Shown here in pieces: positions 16,856-28,404 of a stretch of DNA of 64,000 nt. Both the position numbers and the translations under genes were made by a program. The stretch comes from Atribacter laminatus (GTDB lineage Bacteria; Atribacterota; Atribacteria; Atribacterales; Atribacteraceae): positions 248,001 to 312,000 of the forward strand of contig NZ_CP065383.1 of assembly GCF_015775515.1 (NCBI RefSeq), read 5' to 3'. The first letter of the stretch is position 1. Every line of letters begins with the position of its first letter. The notes beneath the pieces are model-generated. The model made no database searches. It saw only the letters and a program-made list of their open reading frames with translations, and had not been told where the DNA came from.

Positions 16856-17557
16856 TTAAACTCTCTCTTTTAAAAGGCGATAAAAATATTGCGCGTTATC
16901 GAGCATAAAGTGGTCATTATTAAAAAAAGCATAGATTTTCTCCGGCTTTAAAGAACAACATTGGTTGACAGCTTCTTCCAGTTCATAAGGAAGATAGTTA
17001 TGGTTGTACCATTCGGTTCTTCCATGAAAACGCATGTAGATAATATTATTGGAGAGAATAATTTTATTCAGAAGATCAGGACTGTCCACGCTTACAAAAA
17101 CAACTGAAATTTGCTCCAGCTCTTTGATCCATTTTTTTTGATACCACTCGGAATTTCTCATTTCGATCGCTAACAGGCTATTAAATGAGCGGGGAATATT
17201 GGTAAAAAAGCGAACGAAAGTATCGAATTGTTTCGTGGTGAACGAGGGAGGAAACTGAAATAAGTAAAAATCAATAAGACTTTGAAGAGGCTTAAAAAGA
17301 TTGACAAAGGCTTCCCATATTGCATAAGAATTTTGGTTTAAACGATGAATATGGGTAATTCGTCGGGAAACTTTAATGGAAAAACGAATACCTGTCCCCT
17401 TTTGTGCCCAGGATTTTATTTGATTTGGAAAGGGGAAGCGATAAAAACTGGCATTGAGTTCAACGGCGTTTAGCTGACTATTATTTACATACCAGGTAAA
17501 ATTCTTTTCCTTATTCCAAGAATAATACCAACCACTGGTTCCAACATAGAACTCCAA
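16856..17557 (-). CDS. DUF72 (YecE-like) TIM-barrel protein
   Basis: About 234 residues. The N-terminus EFYVGTSGWYYSWN and the later WAQKGTGIRFSIKVSRRITHIHRL, LFQFPPSFTTK and IYMRFHGRTEWY are the DUF72 signatures. Biochemical function is unknown. I choose the TTG at 17557, because AGGAGGGGA (17566-17574) stands 8-9 nt before it and it yields the family's usual N-terminus. The longer frame starts at TTG 17593 and would overlap the kinase gene. It is the last gene of the long minus-strand run. Confidence 0.85.
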   Translation of the reverse strand: MEFYVGTSGWYYSWNKEKNFTWYVNNSQLNAVELNASFYRFPFPNQIKSWAQKGTGIRFSIKVSRRITHIHRLNQNSYAIWEAFVNLFKPLQSLIDFYLFQFPPSFTTKQFDTFVRFFTNIPRSFNSLLAIEMRNSEWYQKKWIKELEQISVVFVSVDSPDLLNKIILSNNIIYMRFHGRTEWYNHNYLPYELEEAVNQCCSLKPEKIYAFFNNDHFMLDNAQYFYRLLKERV

Positions 17558-17583
17558 GAAAAAAATCCCCTCCTGATTTTTTC

Positions 17584-19101
17584 TTATAAGCAATCAAATA
17601 CCTGGATTAAAGATTTATAGGCTTGAATAAAAACCGGATAAAGTCGGTCGTAGGTTTTGACGTCTTCAGGAAAAGGTTGATAACTATCTTTGATTTCTAT
17701 TAATTTCTCAGCAATGTCGAACCCAGGGAAAATACCTACCCCAACTCCCCCGGCAATTGCAGCACCCAAAGAAGTCGCTTCTTCAAGATACTTTGGACGT
17801 AGTATCTCCATATTAAACATGCTGGATAAAACCTGAGCCCAGAATGCGCCTCGAGCTCCTCCGCCAATGACACGCATATTTTCAATCTCTATACCTTGTT
17901 CTCGGAAAGCATCCAGGATAATCCGTAAATTAAAACTCACTCCTTCAAGGACTGCTCTAATCATATGAGGTTTTCGATGGCGTGCAGTTAAGCCGATAAA
18001 TGTACCCCGAGCGTGGGGGTTCCACCAGGGGGCCCGTTCCCCAAGAAGATAGGGCAGGAACAAAAGATTTTCAGCTCCGGCCGGAATTTTGCTTGCTTTT
18101 AAATTCATTAAATCATAAGGGCTGAGGCCAAGCTCACAAGCAAGGGCTTTTTCTCTTTCACAAATGGCATCTCGGCACCACTGGTAAGAGCCACCTGCCG
18201 CTTGCATGGTACCAGTGGGCATAAATAAGCCTTTGGATAGATGGTGAAAGGTAAAATTCCTTTTTTCTCGATCGTAAAACGGGCTTTTACTTGCTAAGGC
18301 AATCCAGGCAGAAGAACCTAAATAATTATAAGCCTGACCCTCTCTCACCACTCCAGCGCCAGCAGCAGCACAGGGACCATCTCCCCCGCCAATGACTACC
18401 GGTGTACCAGGAACTAATCCGGTTTCTTGTGCTGCTTCTGGTGTTACTGCTCCTATCACCTCCGAGGAAGCATAGAGTGGTGGAAGTTTAGCTGGATCGA
18501 TTTGAACTGCGTCTAAAATTTCATCAGACCAGGTTTCTTTTACCAAATCAAATAAATTGGTACCGGAAGCATCTGAATAATCACTGGCAAAATTTCCAGT
18601 TAACCGATAAACAATATAATCCTTTGCCATAAGAAAATATCTGGTATTTTTATAGACATCTGGATAATTATTCTTTAACCAGAGGATCTTCGCCATGGAA
18701 TAATTCGGGCTTAAACGATGCCCGCTAATCTTATATATTTGATCTTCATCGATTCTTTCTTTAACCCAATTGACCTCATTGACTCCTCGTCGATCAGCCC
18801 AAATTAAAATTCTATGCAGGGGCTTCCCGTCAGTATCAATCGGCAAAGCACCCATCTGCTGACCGGAAAAGCTCACTACGGCAATTTCGTTGGCATTAAA
18901 ACCGCTTTTTTTAATAAGCCTTTGAGTCGAGATGGTCACCGCTTCCCAATAATCTTCCGGGTTTTGCTCAACTGATAAAGAATCAAGGAAGTAAGTTTCA
19001 TAGCCAAAAAAATCACTTGAAATTAAACAACCATTTTCATCAAACAAAGTCGCCTTATTCCCGGTTGTTCCCAAGTCATGAGCTAAGATCAGTTTCGCCA
19101 T
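17584..19101 (-). CDS. FGGY-family carbohydrate kinase (xylulokinase-like)
   Basis: 505 residues. AHDLGTTGNKATLFDENG (phosphate-1), VSFSGQQMGALPID, ILIWADRRG and C-terminal NMRVIGGGARGAFWAQVLSSMF and EEATSLGAAIAGG are FGGY signatures. It phosphorylates a sugar with ATP. Xylulose is the commonest substrate, but SGQQMG instead of SGQMHG leaves this open. Its ATG at 19101 lies 26 bp inside the CNNM gene. It is an unexpected passenger at the end of the pyr/A2M run, with no importer adjacent. Confidence 0.88.
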   Translation of the reverse strand: MAKLILAHDLGTTGNKATLFDENGCLISSDFFGYETYFLDSLSVEQNPEDYWEAVTISTQRLIKKSGFNANEIAVVSFSGQQMGALPIDTDGKPLHRILIWADRRGVNEVNWVKERIDEDQIYKISGHRLSPNYSMAKILWLKNNYPDVYKNTRYFLMAKDYIVYRLTGNFASDYSDASGTNLFDLVKETWSDEILDAVQIDPAKLPPLYASSEVIGAVTPEAAQETGLVPGTPVVIGGGDGPCAAAGAGVVREGQAYNYLGSSAWIALASKSPFYDREKRNFTFHHLSKGLFMPTGTMQAAGGSYQWCRDAICEREKALACELGLSPYDLMNLKASKIPAGAENLLFLPYLLGERAPWWNPHARGTFIGLTARHRKPHMIRAVLEGVSFNLRIILDAFREQGIEIENMRVIGGGARGAFWAQVLSSMFNMEILRPKYLEEATSLGAAIAGGVGVGIFPGFDIAEKLIEIKDSYQPFPEDVKTYDRLYPVFIQAYKSLIQVFDCL

Positions 19102-20407
19102 GGTTTTCTTCCTCCTTTAGATTTTTTACTATTAAACGCAGAGTGACAATTCTTTTTCCTTTCATTCTTTCAACTTTAATTTGATAATGGTCAATATCAA
19201 CTATTTCACCCAATTCCGGTATTTTTCCCAAATGCTCCATTACTAATCCACCGATTGATTCGAATTCCTCACTTTCGGGGATTTGAAGAAATAGCAGTTC
19301 GTTCAAATCAACAATTGGAGTCGAAGCGCCCACTAAATATTCATTTTCGCCAACCTGGCGATAAGGCGGGGCTTCTTGATCATGTTCATCATGAATTTCA
19401 CCAACCAGTTCTTCGAGAAGATCCTCGATGGTTACTAATCCAGCTGTTCCTCCATATTCATCCAAAACGATTGCCATATGAATTCTTTTTTGCTGAAGTT
19501 CTCTGAGAAGTTCAATAATTTTTTTAGTAGCTGGGATAAAATGAACCGGTCGAATGAACTGTCGGACTTTCAATTCACCATTTTCTAATTTTTCCAAAGA
19601 AGGAAGAACATCTTTAATATGAACAAACCCTAAAATATTATCCAAATCATCTCGAAAAACCGGTATTCTCGAGAAATGAGAATTCATCGATAAATCAAGA
19701 AAATCTTTCAGGGTCGAGTTGTCTTCGATGCAAACCATGTCAGTTCGAGGAGTCATAACTTCATAAGCCATGGTATCTCCAAACTCAAATACTTCATTGA
19801 TTAAGACCTTTTCCTCAATAGGAACTGTCCTTTGTTCAGTGATAAATATTCGGAGCTCTTCATCGGTATGAGTTGAATGGTCAATATGGGTAATACCAAA
19901 CAGACGGGAGATAAAATCGGTTGATGCTGAAAGAATAAGTGCCATTGGCTTAAAAGCAATAAGTAAGTATTCTAAGGGTTTCGCCAACCGGATAGATAAA
20001 GCTTCTGGGTTGCTCATGGCTATTCGTTTTGGAACCAGTTCTCCAAATACCAGAGTTAGGTAGGAGATGACTAGAGTAACAGCAATCAATGCTATCTCTT
20101 CACCAAAACGACCCAATATTGGTAAACCGGAAGCTTCTAATTTCCTCCCCAGATTACGCGACAGCGAAACTGCACCGGTAGCACTGGCAAAAAATCCAGC
20201 CATCGTAACCCCAATTTGAATGGTGGCTAAAAATTGACTGGGATTTTTTAATAAACGATTCACTGTCTCAACTTGTTTTGATTTGTCGCTTTCCAGGAGT
20301 TTTAACTTGCTCCGACGTAAAGAAATAATAGCTATTTCTGAAGCTGCAAAAAAAGCATTAATAAATATTAAAAAGAATATAAGGAGTAATGTTGTTGCAT
20401 AATTCAT
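19076..20407 (-). CDS. CNNM/HlyC-CorC-type membrane protein with CBS domains
   Basis: 443 residues. The N-terminal DUF21 domain (about 1-190) has three or four membrane helices including FLATIQIGVTMAGFFASATG and VFGELVPKRIAM. A CBS pair (about 215-335, MTPRTDMVCIEDN..., SRIPVFRDDLDNILGFVHIKD, AIVLDEYGGTAGLVTIEDLLEELVGEI) is followed by a CorC/HlyC C-terminal domain. Homologues transport or regulate Mg2+/Co2+, and the 'hemolysin' label is historical. It overlaps the following kinase gene by 26 bp and follows the metallopeptidase gene by 24 bp. Confidence 0.92.
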   Translation of the reverse strand: MNYATTLLLIFFLIFINAFFAASEIAIISLRRSKLKLLESDKSKQVETVNRLLKNPSQFLATIQIGVTMAGFFASATGAVSLSRNLGRKLEASGLPILGRFGEEIALIAVTLVISYLTLVFGELVPKRIAMSNPEALSIRLAKPLEYLLIAFKPMALILSASTDFISRLFGITHIDHSTHTDEELRIFITEQRTVPIEEKVLINEVFEFGDTMAYEVMTPRTDMVCIEDNSTLKDFLDLSMNSHFSRIPVFRDDLDNILGFVHIKDVLPSLEKLENGELKVRQFIRPVHFIPATKKIIELLRELQQKRIHMAIVLDEYGGTAGLVTIEDLLEELVGEIHDEHDQEAPPYRQVGENEYLVGASTPIVDLNELLFLQIPESEEFESIGGLVMEHLGKIPELGEIVDIDHYQIKVERMKGKRIVTLRLIVKNLKEEENHGETDLSS

Positions 20408-20431
20408 TTGCTCTCCATTTTGCTCCTTTCT

Positions 20432-21097
20432 TTAATAGACAGAAATCTTAAAATATTTTTGAGTGGCGGCAATAAAACCATTCTCTTTGCAAAAAAGGAA
20501 AAAATCCTGAATTTCTCTCTGACTCTTCTCTTTCATTAACTTTCTAACCATGATAGAGGAATTGTTATAAAAATCCAGGACGCCAGACTCGTTGGAATCA
20601 CTACAATTTTCTTTATGGCTGAACATCGGTGATGAAGTAGAAAATAGAAAATGAGCAAAGCCTTCTTCAAACCACTGAGGAAGAATAATACCGTTTTGGT
20701 GAATAACAGCATGGAATAACTCGTGAGATAAAGTATTCTCTAATATACCCTTTTTGAGTAAAAGATGGGGATTTCGAAGATGAATCTCACCTTCTCGATA
20801 CACTGCAGCTGACCAATTAGGAAAGGCATGTTTATGAAAAGTAAAACCATTAGGATGAAGAATGACTCGTATGTTTATTTCTGTATTTAAACCCGTGTAA
20901 AAATAGATGGTATCAGCTGCCCTTTTCAGGCATTGTTCCATCTCTAATTGCGGGTATTGTAATTGACCAGAAAGAGCTACATAGGTCGTGCTCAAACACC
21001 AGGCTGGTGTTGGTATGGTAATTAGTAAAAATACCACTGTAGCAAGCGTCACCCGACGCTTGCTACAGTGGTATTCATCTTCCACTGTTAAATTCAT
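20432..21097 (-). CDS. Secreted HExxH metallopeptidase-like protein (Peptidase MA-like); N-terminus overlaps a perfect palindrome
   Basis: 221 residues. A signal peptide of about 35 residues is followed by a small domain with HELFHAVIH (HExxH zinc site) and, about 20 residues later, EEGFAHF, whose Glu is the likely third ligand, a gluzincin arrangement as in Peptidase_MA proteins. ATG 21097 overlaps the stop of the alpha-2-macroglobulin gene (21075-21077) by 23 bp. Codons 8-22, which give the basic SKRR part and the first hydrophobic residues of the signal, are the 44-bp palindrome at 21031-21074. The start is uncertain, because a GTG at codon 16 would still leave a signal peptide. Confidence 0.75.
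   Translation of the reverse strand: MNLTVEDEYHCSKRRVTLATVVFLLITIPTPAWCLSTTYVALSGQLQYPQLEMEQCLKRAADTIYFYTGLNTEINIRVILHPNGFTFHKHAFPNWSAAVYREGEIHLRNPHLLLKKGILENTLSHELFHAVIHQNGIILPQWFEEGFAHFLFSTSSPMFSHKENCSDSNESGVLDFYNNSSIMVRKLMKEKSQREIQDFFLFCKENGFIAATQKYFKISVY
21031..21074. repeat. Perfect 20-bp inverted repeat (4-nt loop) inside coding sequence
   Basis: The left arm 21031-21050 ATACCACTGTAGCAAGCGTC and right arm 21055-21074 are exact reverse complements around the loop ACCC. It begins just after the alpha-2-macroglobulin stop codon and lies within the signal-peptide codons of the metallopeptidase-like gene. Its TGTAGC...GCTACA borders are shared with the intergenic palindromes at 10431, 40148 and 35380, so it looks like one of those repeats captured in a gene. 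Confidence 0.9.
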
Positions 21098-24000
21098 ACT
21101 CTTTAGAGTACCCCCGTACTTCCGGGAAATACATTAAATAGGCTTGGGTAGGCCGTACATAAAATGAGCCTACATCCCGGACCCTCAGATAGTATCTTAT
21201 CATATTTTCTCCTTCTTCAATACGGGAAACGAAAAGGACAGGAAGCTGGTCATAAATTTTCTTATTGATATAAATTGGAAAATCAGAATTATCGTACACT
21301 TGGTCATCATGAAGCTGGTACACATAATCATTTCGAATCAGTTCAAAGCCGGCAGCCATACCATCTTCTATAACTAAATTATCAAATTGGTAAGGGCTTT
21401 CAATCAGTATCTCGCATACCAACTCATCTCCAGGCAGAAGAGTAGAAATCGCTTCTTTGGTAAAGACAAAATTCCCCTCTTCGTTCTTTATTGGTTTGAG
21501 TTTCCAATAGTTTTTACTCACTTTAATTTGTGAAGAAGGGGGCACGTCGGAGGTAAAACCTCTTATTTTAAACGTCATGAGGTAAACTCCTTCACCAAAC
21601 AATTCAATTCGGTTTTCTCCAGAAAGTAAATTTCCTCCATCCAAATCGATTTTTTTGTTGAAAATACCCGAATCGAATTGACCATCTTCTATTTTCTCCG
21701 AGTTCAGAACGATTTGATAGCGAGCTTCAGAAACCGTTGATTCTTCTTGGAATAGTGAAGCCAGTTTCATAAAATAAGCAACTTCCATGGTATTGATATA
21801 CCAGTCGGATTGAATATTGCGCAGCAGCCAAAGGAAAGCTTTTTCAGCAAGGGGCCGATTCTCTTTATTCAACGCCAAGGTTGCCCAGCATGTCGCTAAA
21901 AACCGATCATCTTCCCAAGGCTTTTCTGGATTGGAATATCCATAAAAAACCGCATCTCCAACTGGTTGTGCTCTTTTTATTAGTTCTTCAAGGAGCCTAT
22001 GTTGGGTATCTCCTTGCGCAACTAAGCTTAACCAGGCAATCTCTTTTGCATCCATCGCCTGCAATCTTTTGTCTATTTCAAAAGAAGTCAGGTCGGTGAT
22101 TTTCTCTCCGGCCTGGCTTAATACATAATAGCTCATGGCTTTCTCCCAAGGAACCAAATCCTTGTTGATATTCATTAAATAAGATTTTGCCTGGAGAATG
22201 GAATTTTCGGAAACCAAATATCCCTTTTCCCGAGCTATGATTAAAGCTAACAGGGCATGAGACGTATTAAAAACATTACTATCATCAAGGTTCCACCAAC
22301 CCCACCCACCATCATAGTGTTGCAAGGCATAGAGTTGATAAATTCCTTCTTGGATTTCTCGTGGTGCGGTTTTGGTCCATTCTAAATTGTCAGGAAGGGG
22401 CAAAGAAAGGAGAGAAATAATTCGACTGGAGGTTTGTTCGGTACAACCATAGGGATAATAATACATATCTTCCATGGTTTGGTAAAAAATGCCATTGAGA
22501 TTTCGATACAAAATACATTCCACCTTGGGTGGGTGATTGAACATTTCCGGTTGATAAACAAAATCGAGACTCCCCTTCCCATCAGAAACAAATGTAGTAA
22601 ATATTTGATCAATCTCAACGCCACGAGGTTTAACCTTTTGAGTGACTTCAATGGCATCTCCCGCAAGTTCGCCCCGTGCATACATTCTGACATAGGGTAA
22701 CCCAGCTTCAATCGCTTGAAATTGGACTGGAATAACTAAATTCTGGTTGGCATCAATCTCCACTTCACGAGGATAGGTTCCGATTTTTATTTCAGAACCG
22801 GTTTGGGCTTCGAGCCGAACTTTTTGCTTCGGATACTCATTCCAAAGGGTCATCTGGGTTTGAAGCGAATCCCCCTTAGAAAGAAATGGAGGCAACTCAA
22901 CCCGGAAAGCAAAAGGACTGGATGTTCTAAAGTTAATAACCGATTCTCCAAATTCATCCGCGGTGTTGGCTCTTACTTCAACTCGCCAACTGGCCAGATT
23001 GTCAGGACAGGTAAACTCAATTTCTGCTTCTCCTTGCTGATTGGTTTTTAGACTTGGCATCCAAAGCAGAGTGTCGGGAAAATATTTTCGCACAGTTGGT
23101 TCCACCGCTCCTCCTCGACCATTCCCCTTGAACTGAGGACGAACATTTTGGACTGTTTCTCCCTGACCATAAAAATACTCGTACCATGATGACTGGGTAT
23201 ATACTTTATTATATAAATTTTCATAATAGTGCTCGAAGATCTTTTCCCACCATTGCCAAGAAATATCAAAAATTGCTTGATCCACTATGGCAATAGAAAA
23301 ATCGCATTGCCTGGGGAGAGAATCACTTCCGAGAATCGTTACTTTAAGGGTTCCTTTTTCTTGAGGAAGGTATACTTCTTTATCGGTTGAAATTTTTACC
23401 AGGAGTTCTCTCTCTGGAATGACTGGAATTTGAATACTTTCATTGTAATAGTTTCCATTATTAAAAGTCGACAAAGTTACATAACAACCTAGTATATAGT
23501 CTTTGGTGATGGGTATTGAAACCTGATAAGGCTCTTTGGCCTTAGATTTCACTTCAATTTGGTGAATTTTCTCTCCCTCAATGGTTAATAAATGAGGAAA
23601 TTCCTCAGTTACCGGGGGAACTACAAGAAGATTCGCAGTTTCACCGACTTTATATTCTTTTTTGTCAAGATGAAGTTCTATTCCTGTGGTTGGAAGATAA
23701 AACCCGGATCCGGTGACATAAAAAGTATCAGAGGCGGTAATGGTATTCCCTTTTTCATCGCGAGTCTGGCAGGCCAAACGATAATATCCTGGTTTCTCCA
23801 TGGCAAAATCAATATCGGCCTTCCCGTTGACAACTTCAAAGGAAAAAAGCTTTACCGATTTTTCATTCCAATCTTTCTTTTCTTTATCCCAAGTCAAAAG
23901 ATATATTGTTGCGTAAACTTTTCCAACATCCACTTTTTTTTCTTCAGCATCATAAGCTTCAATAGTGTATTGGAGATTTTGATTGACTCCAACAAAATAG

Positions 24001-25529
24001 CGATCGGACTTAAGAAGTAGAGCAAAATCTCCCATCAAAACTTTTACATGTGCGGTTTTTTGCACTCCTCGATAAGCGGCATCAAATACTCCGACCTGCA
24101 CCTCATACCAGTAAGCATTCCCCTCTACTTCGGGAACAAAAGATATTTCTGCTTCCCCATTTTCATCAAGAGTTCCAGTATTTTCTTCAACCATTTCGCT
24201 CTGACTACCATATCTCCAGTAATACATTGGGTAGCGAAGGACTTGATAGCGAAATGTTCCAGGAGTAAGCGGTTGTCCAGAATAATAATTCGCCTGAATT
24301 CTGACTGTCACTGTTTCGCGATTGGCATAAGTTTCTTTTTCAGTTTTTATTTCAGCCTCAAAGGATGGTTTTTCGTAGTTTTCAATGGATACCATCCGAT
24401 AGAAATCGCTATTTTTCCAAGATAACTTAATCAAATAATCTCCTTCATCAAGAGACATTGGAAGGTCAAACCAGGACGATAGATTTCCATGCTCATCAGA
24501 AACCAGTTCGGTACTGGCATAGATATTATCACGATAATCAGTTAGAAAGGCTTTCACTTTCTCACCAGGAGGAGGTGCAATATAACTGGTTGCTAATTTT
24601 TCTCGTAACAGAGATTTAAAATAAACTCGCTGACCAGGTTTGTAAAGCGGTCTTTCAGTATAGATAAAAACATCCAGTTTAGACCTGGTATCTAAATAAT
24701 AAGGATAAATATTCATAAAAGCATATTCTTTATCCCTTTGAGCCATGAGGGTCATTTCATTTGGCTTCAAGTCGGTTCTGGACCAAAGACCTTCAGAATT
24801 GGTTTCTCCTTCGCTGACCACTTGATTTTTTTCTAATAACCTCATCCGAACCTTCTCTAAAATTTGCCCACTTTTTCGGTCTTGAACAAATACCATCATC
24901 TGGTTTTGATCAATTTTGGATATGAGAGACAACCGGGTAATGGAAAAAATAACCCGAGCTTCTTTGCCTCCACCCGCAGCAGTAAGAAGATAAACACCTT
25001 CTTGAAGTGGATTGAGAGTGATGGTTTGATAGGTATAGGAAGAATCTTTGGAATAGCGGATTTCTTGTAACCAACTTTTCAGCAGTGAAGAGTTACGGTG
25101 ATAATCATCACTGGTAATTTCAATTGGACGGGTGGGGATTGAACCTTCAATTCCTAAAATATCTTTTAAACTCTGTTTAAGACTTGGAGAAAGTACTTTG
25201 GAGGCAATCCCTCGTAGTGATTGGAAAAAACTAAATTTTAAATTTTGCCAATTTTCCTGCTTATTCAGTGGTCTCTTCGGTCTCCAGGTATCAACTGAGA
25301 AAAAATATTCTTTATTGCTTTCTAAGATATAGCTTCCCGGATCATCAATACGAAACAACGACATTTGAAGACTTTTGATTTCGCTCACATTAACCCTTGC
25401 TTCTATTGATTCACCCGGATAGATATGAGCCGGTACACTCAGTGAGATATATGGAGAAGCAAACGAACTTCCCGATAAAAAAATAAATACAGTTAAAAAA
25501 ATGAAACTAATCCAGGATAAGAGTTTCAA
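21075..25529 (-). CDS. Bacterial alpha-2-macroglobulin family protein with thioester
   Basis: 1484 residues, typical of the YfaS-like class. A signal peptide (MKLLSWISFIFLTVFIFLSGSSFAS) is followed by a series of MG beta-domains (YTERPLYKPGQRVYFKS, DKKEYKVGETANLLV, DKEVYLPQEKGTLKV). A bait-like segment (about 740-830, aromatic and Gly-rich) precedes PDTLLWMPSLKTNQQGEAEIEFTCPDNLASWRVEVRA. The thioester motif GCTEQ has Cys1029 and Gln1032. A terpenoid-cyclase-like domain follows (HYDGGWGWW). Such proteins trap proteases in the periplasm or at the cell surface. It has no lipobox Cys. It sits directly downstream of a DUF1175 gene, as yfaS does beside yfaT in E. coli. The mechanism here is inferred from the family. 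Confidence 0.95.
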   Translation of the reverse strand: MKLLSWISFIFLTVFIFLSGSSFASPYISLSVPAHIYPGESIEARVNVSEIKSLQMSLFRIDDPGSYILESNKEYFFSVDTWRPKRPLNKQENWQNLKFSFFQSLRGIASKVLSPSLKQSLKDILGIEGSIPTRPIEITSDDYHRNSSLLKSWLQEIRYSKDSSYTYQTITLNPLQEGVYLLTAAGGGKEARVIFSITRLSLISKIDQNQMMVFVQDRKSGQILEKVRMRLLEKNQVVSEGETNSEGLWSRTDLKPNEMTLMAQRDKEYAFMNIYPYYLDTRSKLDVFIYTERPLYKPGQRVYFKSLLREKLATSYIAPPPGEKVKAFLTDYRDNIYASTELVSDEHGNLSSWFDLPMSLDEGDYLIKLSWKNSDFYRMVSIENYEKPSFEAEIKTEKETYANRETVTVRIQANYYSGQPLTPGTFRYQVLRYPMYYWRYGSQSEMVEENTGTLDENGEAEISFVPEVEGNAYWYEVQVGVFDAAYRGVQKTAHVKVLMGDFALLLKSDRYFVGVNQNLQYTIEAYDAEEKKVDVGKVYATIYLLTWDKEKKDWNEKSVKLFSFEVVNGKADIDFAMEKPGYYRLACQTRDEKGNTITASDTFYVTGSGFYLPTTGIELHLDKKEYKVGETANLLVVPPVTEEFPHLLTIEGEKIHQIEVKSKAKEPYQVSIPITKDYILGCYVTLSTFNNGNYYNESIQIPVIPERELLVKISTDKEVYLPQEKGTLKVTILGSDSLPRQCDFSIAIVDQAIFDISWQWWEKIFEHYYENLYNKVYTQSSWYEYFYGQGETVQNVRPQFKGNGRGGAVEPTVRKYFPDTLLWMPSLKTNQQGEAEIEFTCPDNLASWRVEVRANTADEFGESVINFRTSSPFAFRVELPPFLSKGDSLQTQMTLWNEYPKQKVRLEAQTGSEIKIGTYPREVEIDANQNLVIPVQFQAIEAGLPYVRMYARGELAGDAIEVTQKVKPRGVEIDQIFTTFVSDGKGSLDFVYQPEMFNHPPKVECILYRNLNGIFYQTMEDMYYYPYGCTEQTSSRIISLLSLPLPDNLEWTKTAPREIQEGIYQLYALQHYDGGWGWWNLDDSNVFNTSHALLALIIAREKGYLVSENSILQAKSYLMNINKDLVPWEKAMSYYVLSQAGEKITDLTSFEIDKRLQAMDAKEIAWLSLVAQGDTQHRLLEELIKRAQPVGDAVFYGYSNPEKPWEDDRFLATCWATLALNKENRPLAEKAFLWLLRNIQSDWYINTMEVAYFMKLASLFQEESTVSEARYQIVLNSEKIEDGQFDSGIFNKKIDLDGGNLLSGENRIELFGEGVYLMTFKIRGFTSDVPPSSQIKVSKNYWKLKPIKNEEGNFVFTKEAISTLLPGDELVCEILIESPYQFDNLVIEDGMAAGFELIRNDYVYQLHDDQVYDNSDFPIYINKKIYDQLPVLFVSRIEEGENMIRYYLRVRDVGSFYVRPTQAYLMYFPEVRGYSKEYEFNSGR

Positions 25530-25587
25530 GAATCTCCCTCCTTCGGGCTTATCTTTCTAATCATTTAAACCAAGGTTATAATATTTG

Positions 25588-27764
<2,177 letters not shown>

Positions 27765-27811
27765 TACTGGGTTTTCTCCTTCAAAAACAATTCTCTCCAA
27801 TCAATATTAAA

Positions 27812-28399
27812 TTAAGGATTTGCTGATAAATTTCGGCTTCCCCGTTTTTGGAGTTCGATATGTTCTTGACAGAGAGGACACTCATCAGGTGAATAGGTTT
27901 TAACTTCCATTTGCAATAGGGGCTGAAAGGGATATTTGAATTGAATCTTACCCCCACTTCGGTCAACCAGTATCCCCACTCCGATAATCTTGGCTCCAGT
28001 TTCTTCTATAACATCAATCACTTCTTGAGCTGAAGAACCAGTGGTAACCACATCTTCAACGACGAGAACTGAGTTATTCTGGTCCAAAACAAAATCCCGA
28101 CGAAATTTCATTTTCCCATTTTCTCTTTCGGTGAAAGCCATTCGTATCCCCAATTGTCGTGCAACTTCATAAGCAAGAATAATACCCCCAACCGCAGGGC
28201 CAACAACAACATCCGGTGTCGCTCCCGAAAAACGCTCGATAAGCTCTCCTGCTAATAATTCAACATATTTTGGTTGTTGAAGTAATTTGAATTTTTCTAT
28301 ATAAAAGGGACTGTGTAAGCCGGAGGTGAGAAGAAAATGTCCTTCCATAAAAGCTCCAGCCTCGCGAAATAACTGAAGGATTTCTTGCTCTCTCATCAC
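27812..28399 (-). CDS. pyrE: Orotate phosphoribosyltransferase
   Basis: 195 residues. VLVVEDVVTTGSSAQEVIDV is the PRPP-binding motif, and GAFMEGHFLLTSGLHSPFYIEKFKLLQ is the PyrE N-terminal signature. It converts orotate and PRPP to OMP. It ends the block pyrB-C-F-K-D-E and follows pyrD by 5 bp. The C-terminus has a short CPLCQEH tail with two cysteines, a feature of the thermophile/clostridial-type PyrE. Confidence 0.95.
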   Translation of the reverse strand: MMREQEILQLFREAGAFMEGHFLLTSGLHSPFYIEKFKLLQQPKYVELLAGELIERFSGATPDVVVGPAVGGIILAYEVARQLGIRMAFTERENGKMKFRRDFVLDQNNSVLVVEDVVTTGSSAQEVIDVIEETGAKIIGVGILVDRSGGKIQFKYPFQPLLQMEVKTYSPDECPLCQEHIELQKRGSRNLSANP

Positions 28400-28404
28400 A
28401 ATAC

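Noticed and set aside
23592-24020. 142-residue frame antisense to the alpha-2-macroglobulin gene
   Set aside because: It is wholly inside a well-supported gene on the other strand, and its composition (Phe, Ile, Lys) is that of an antisense shadow.
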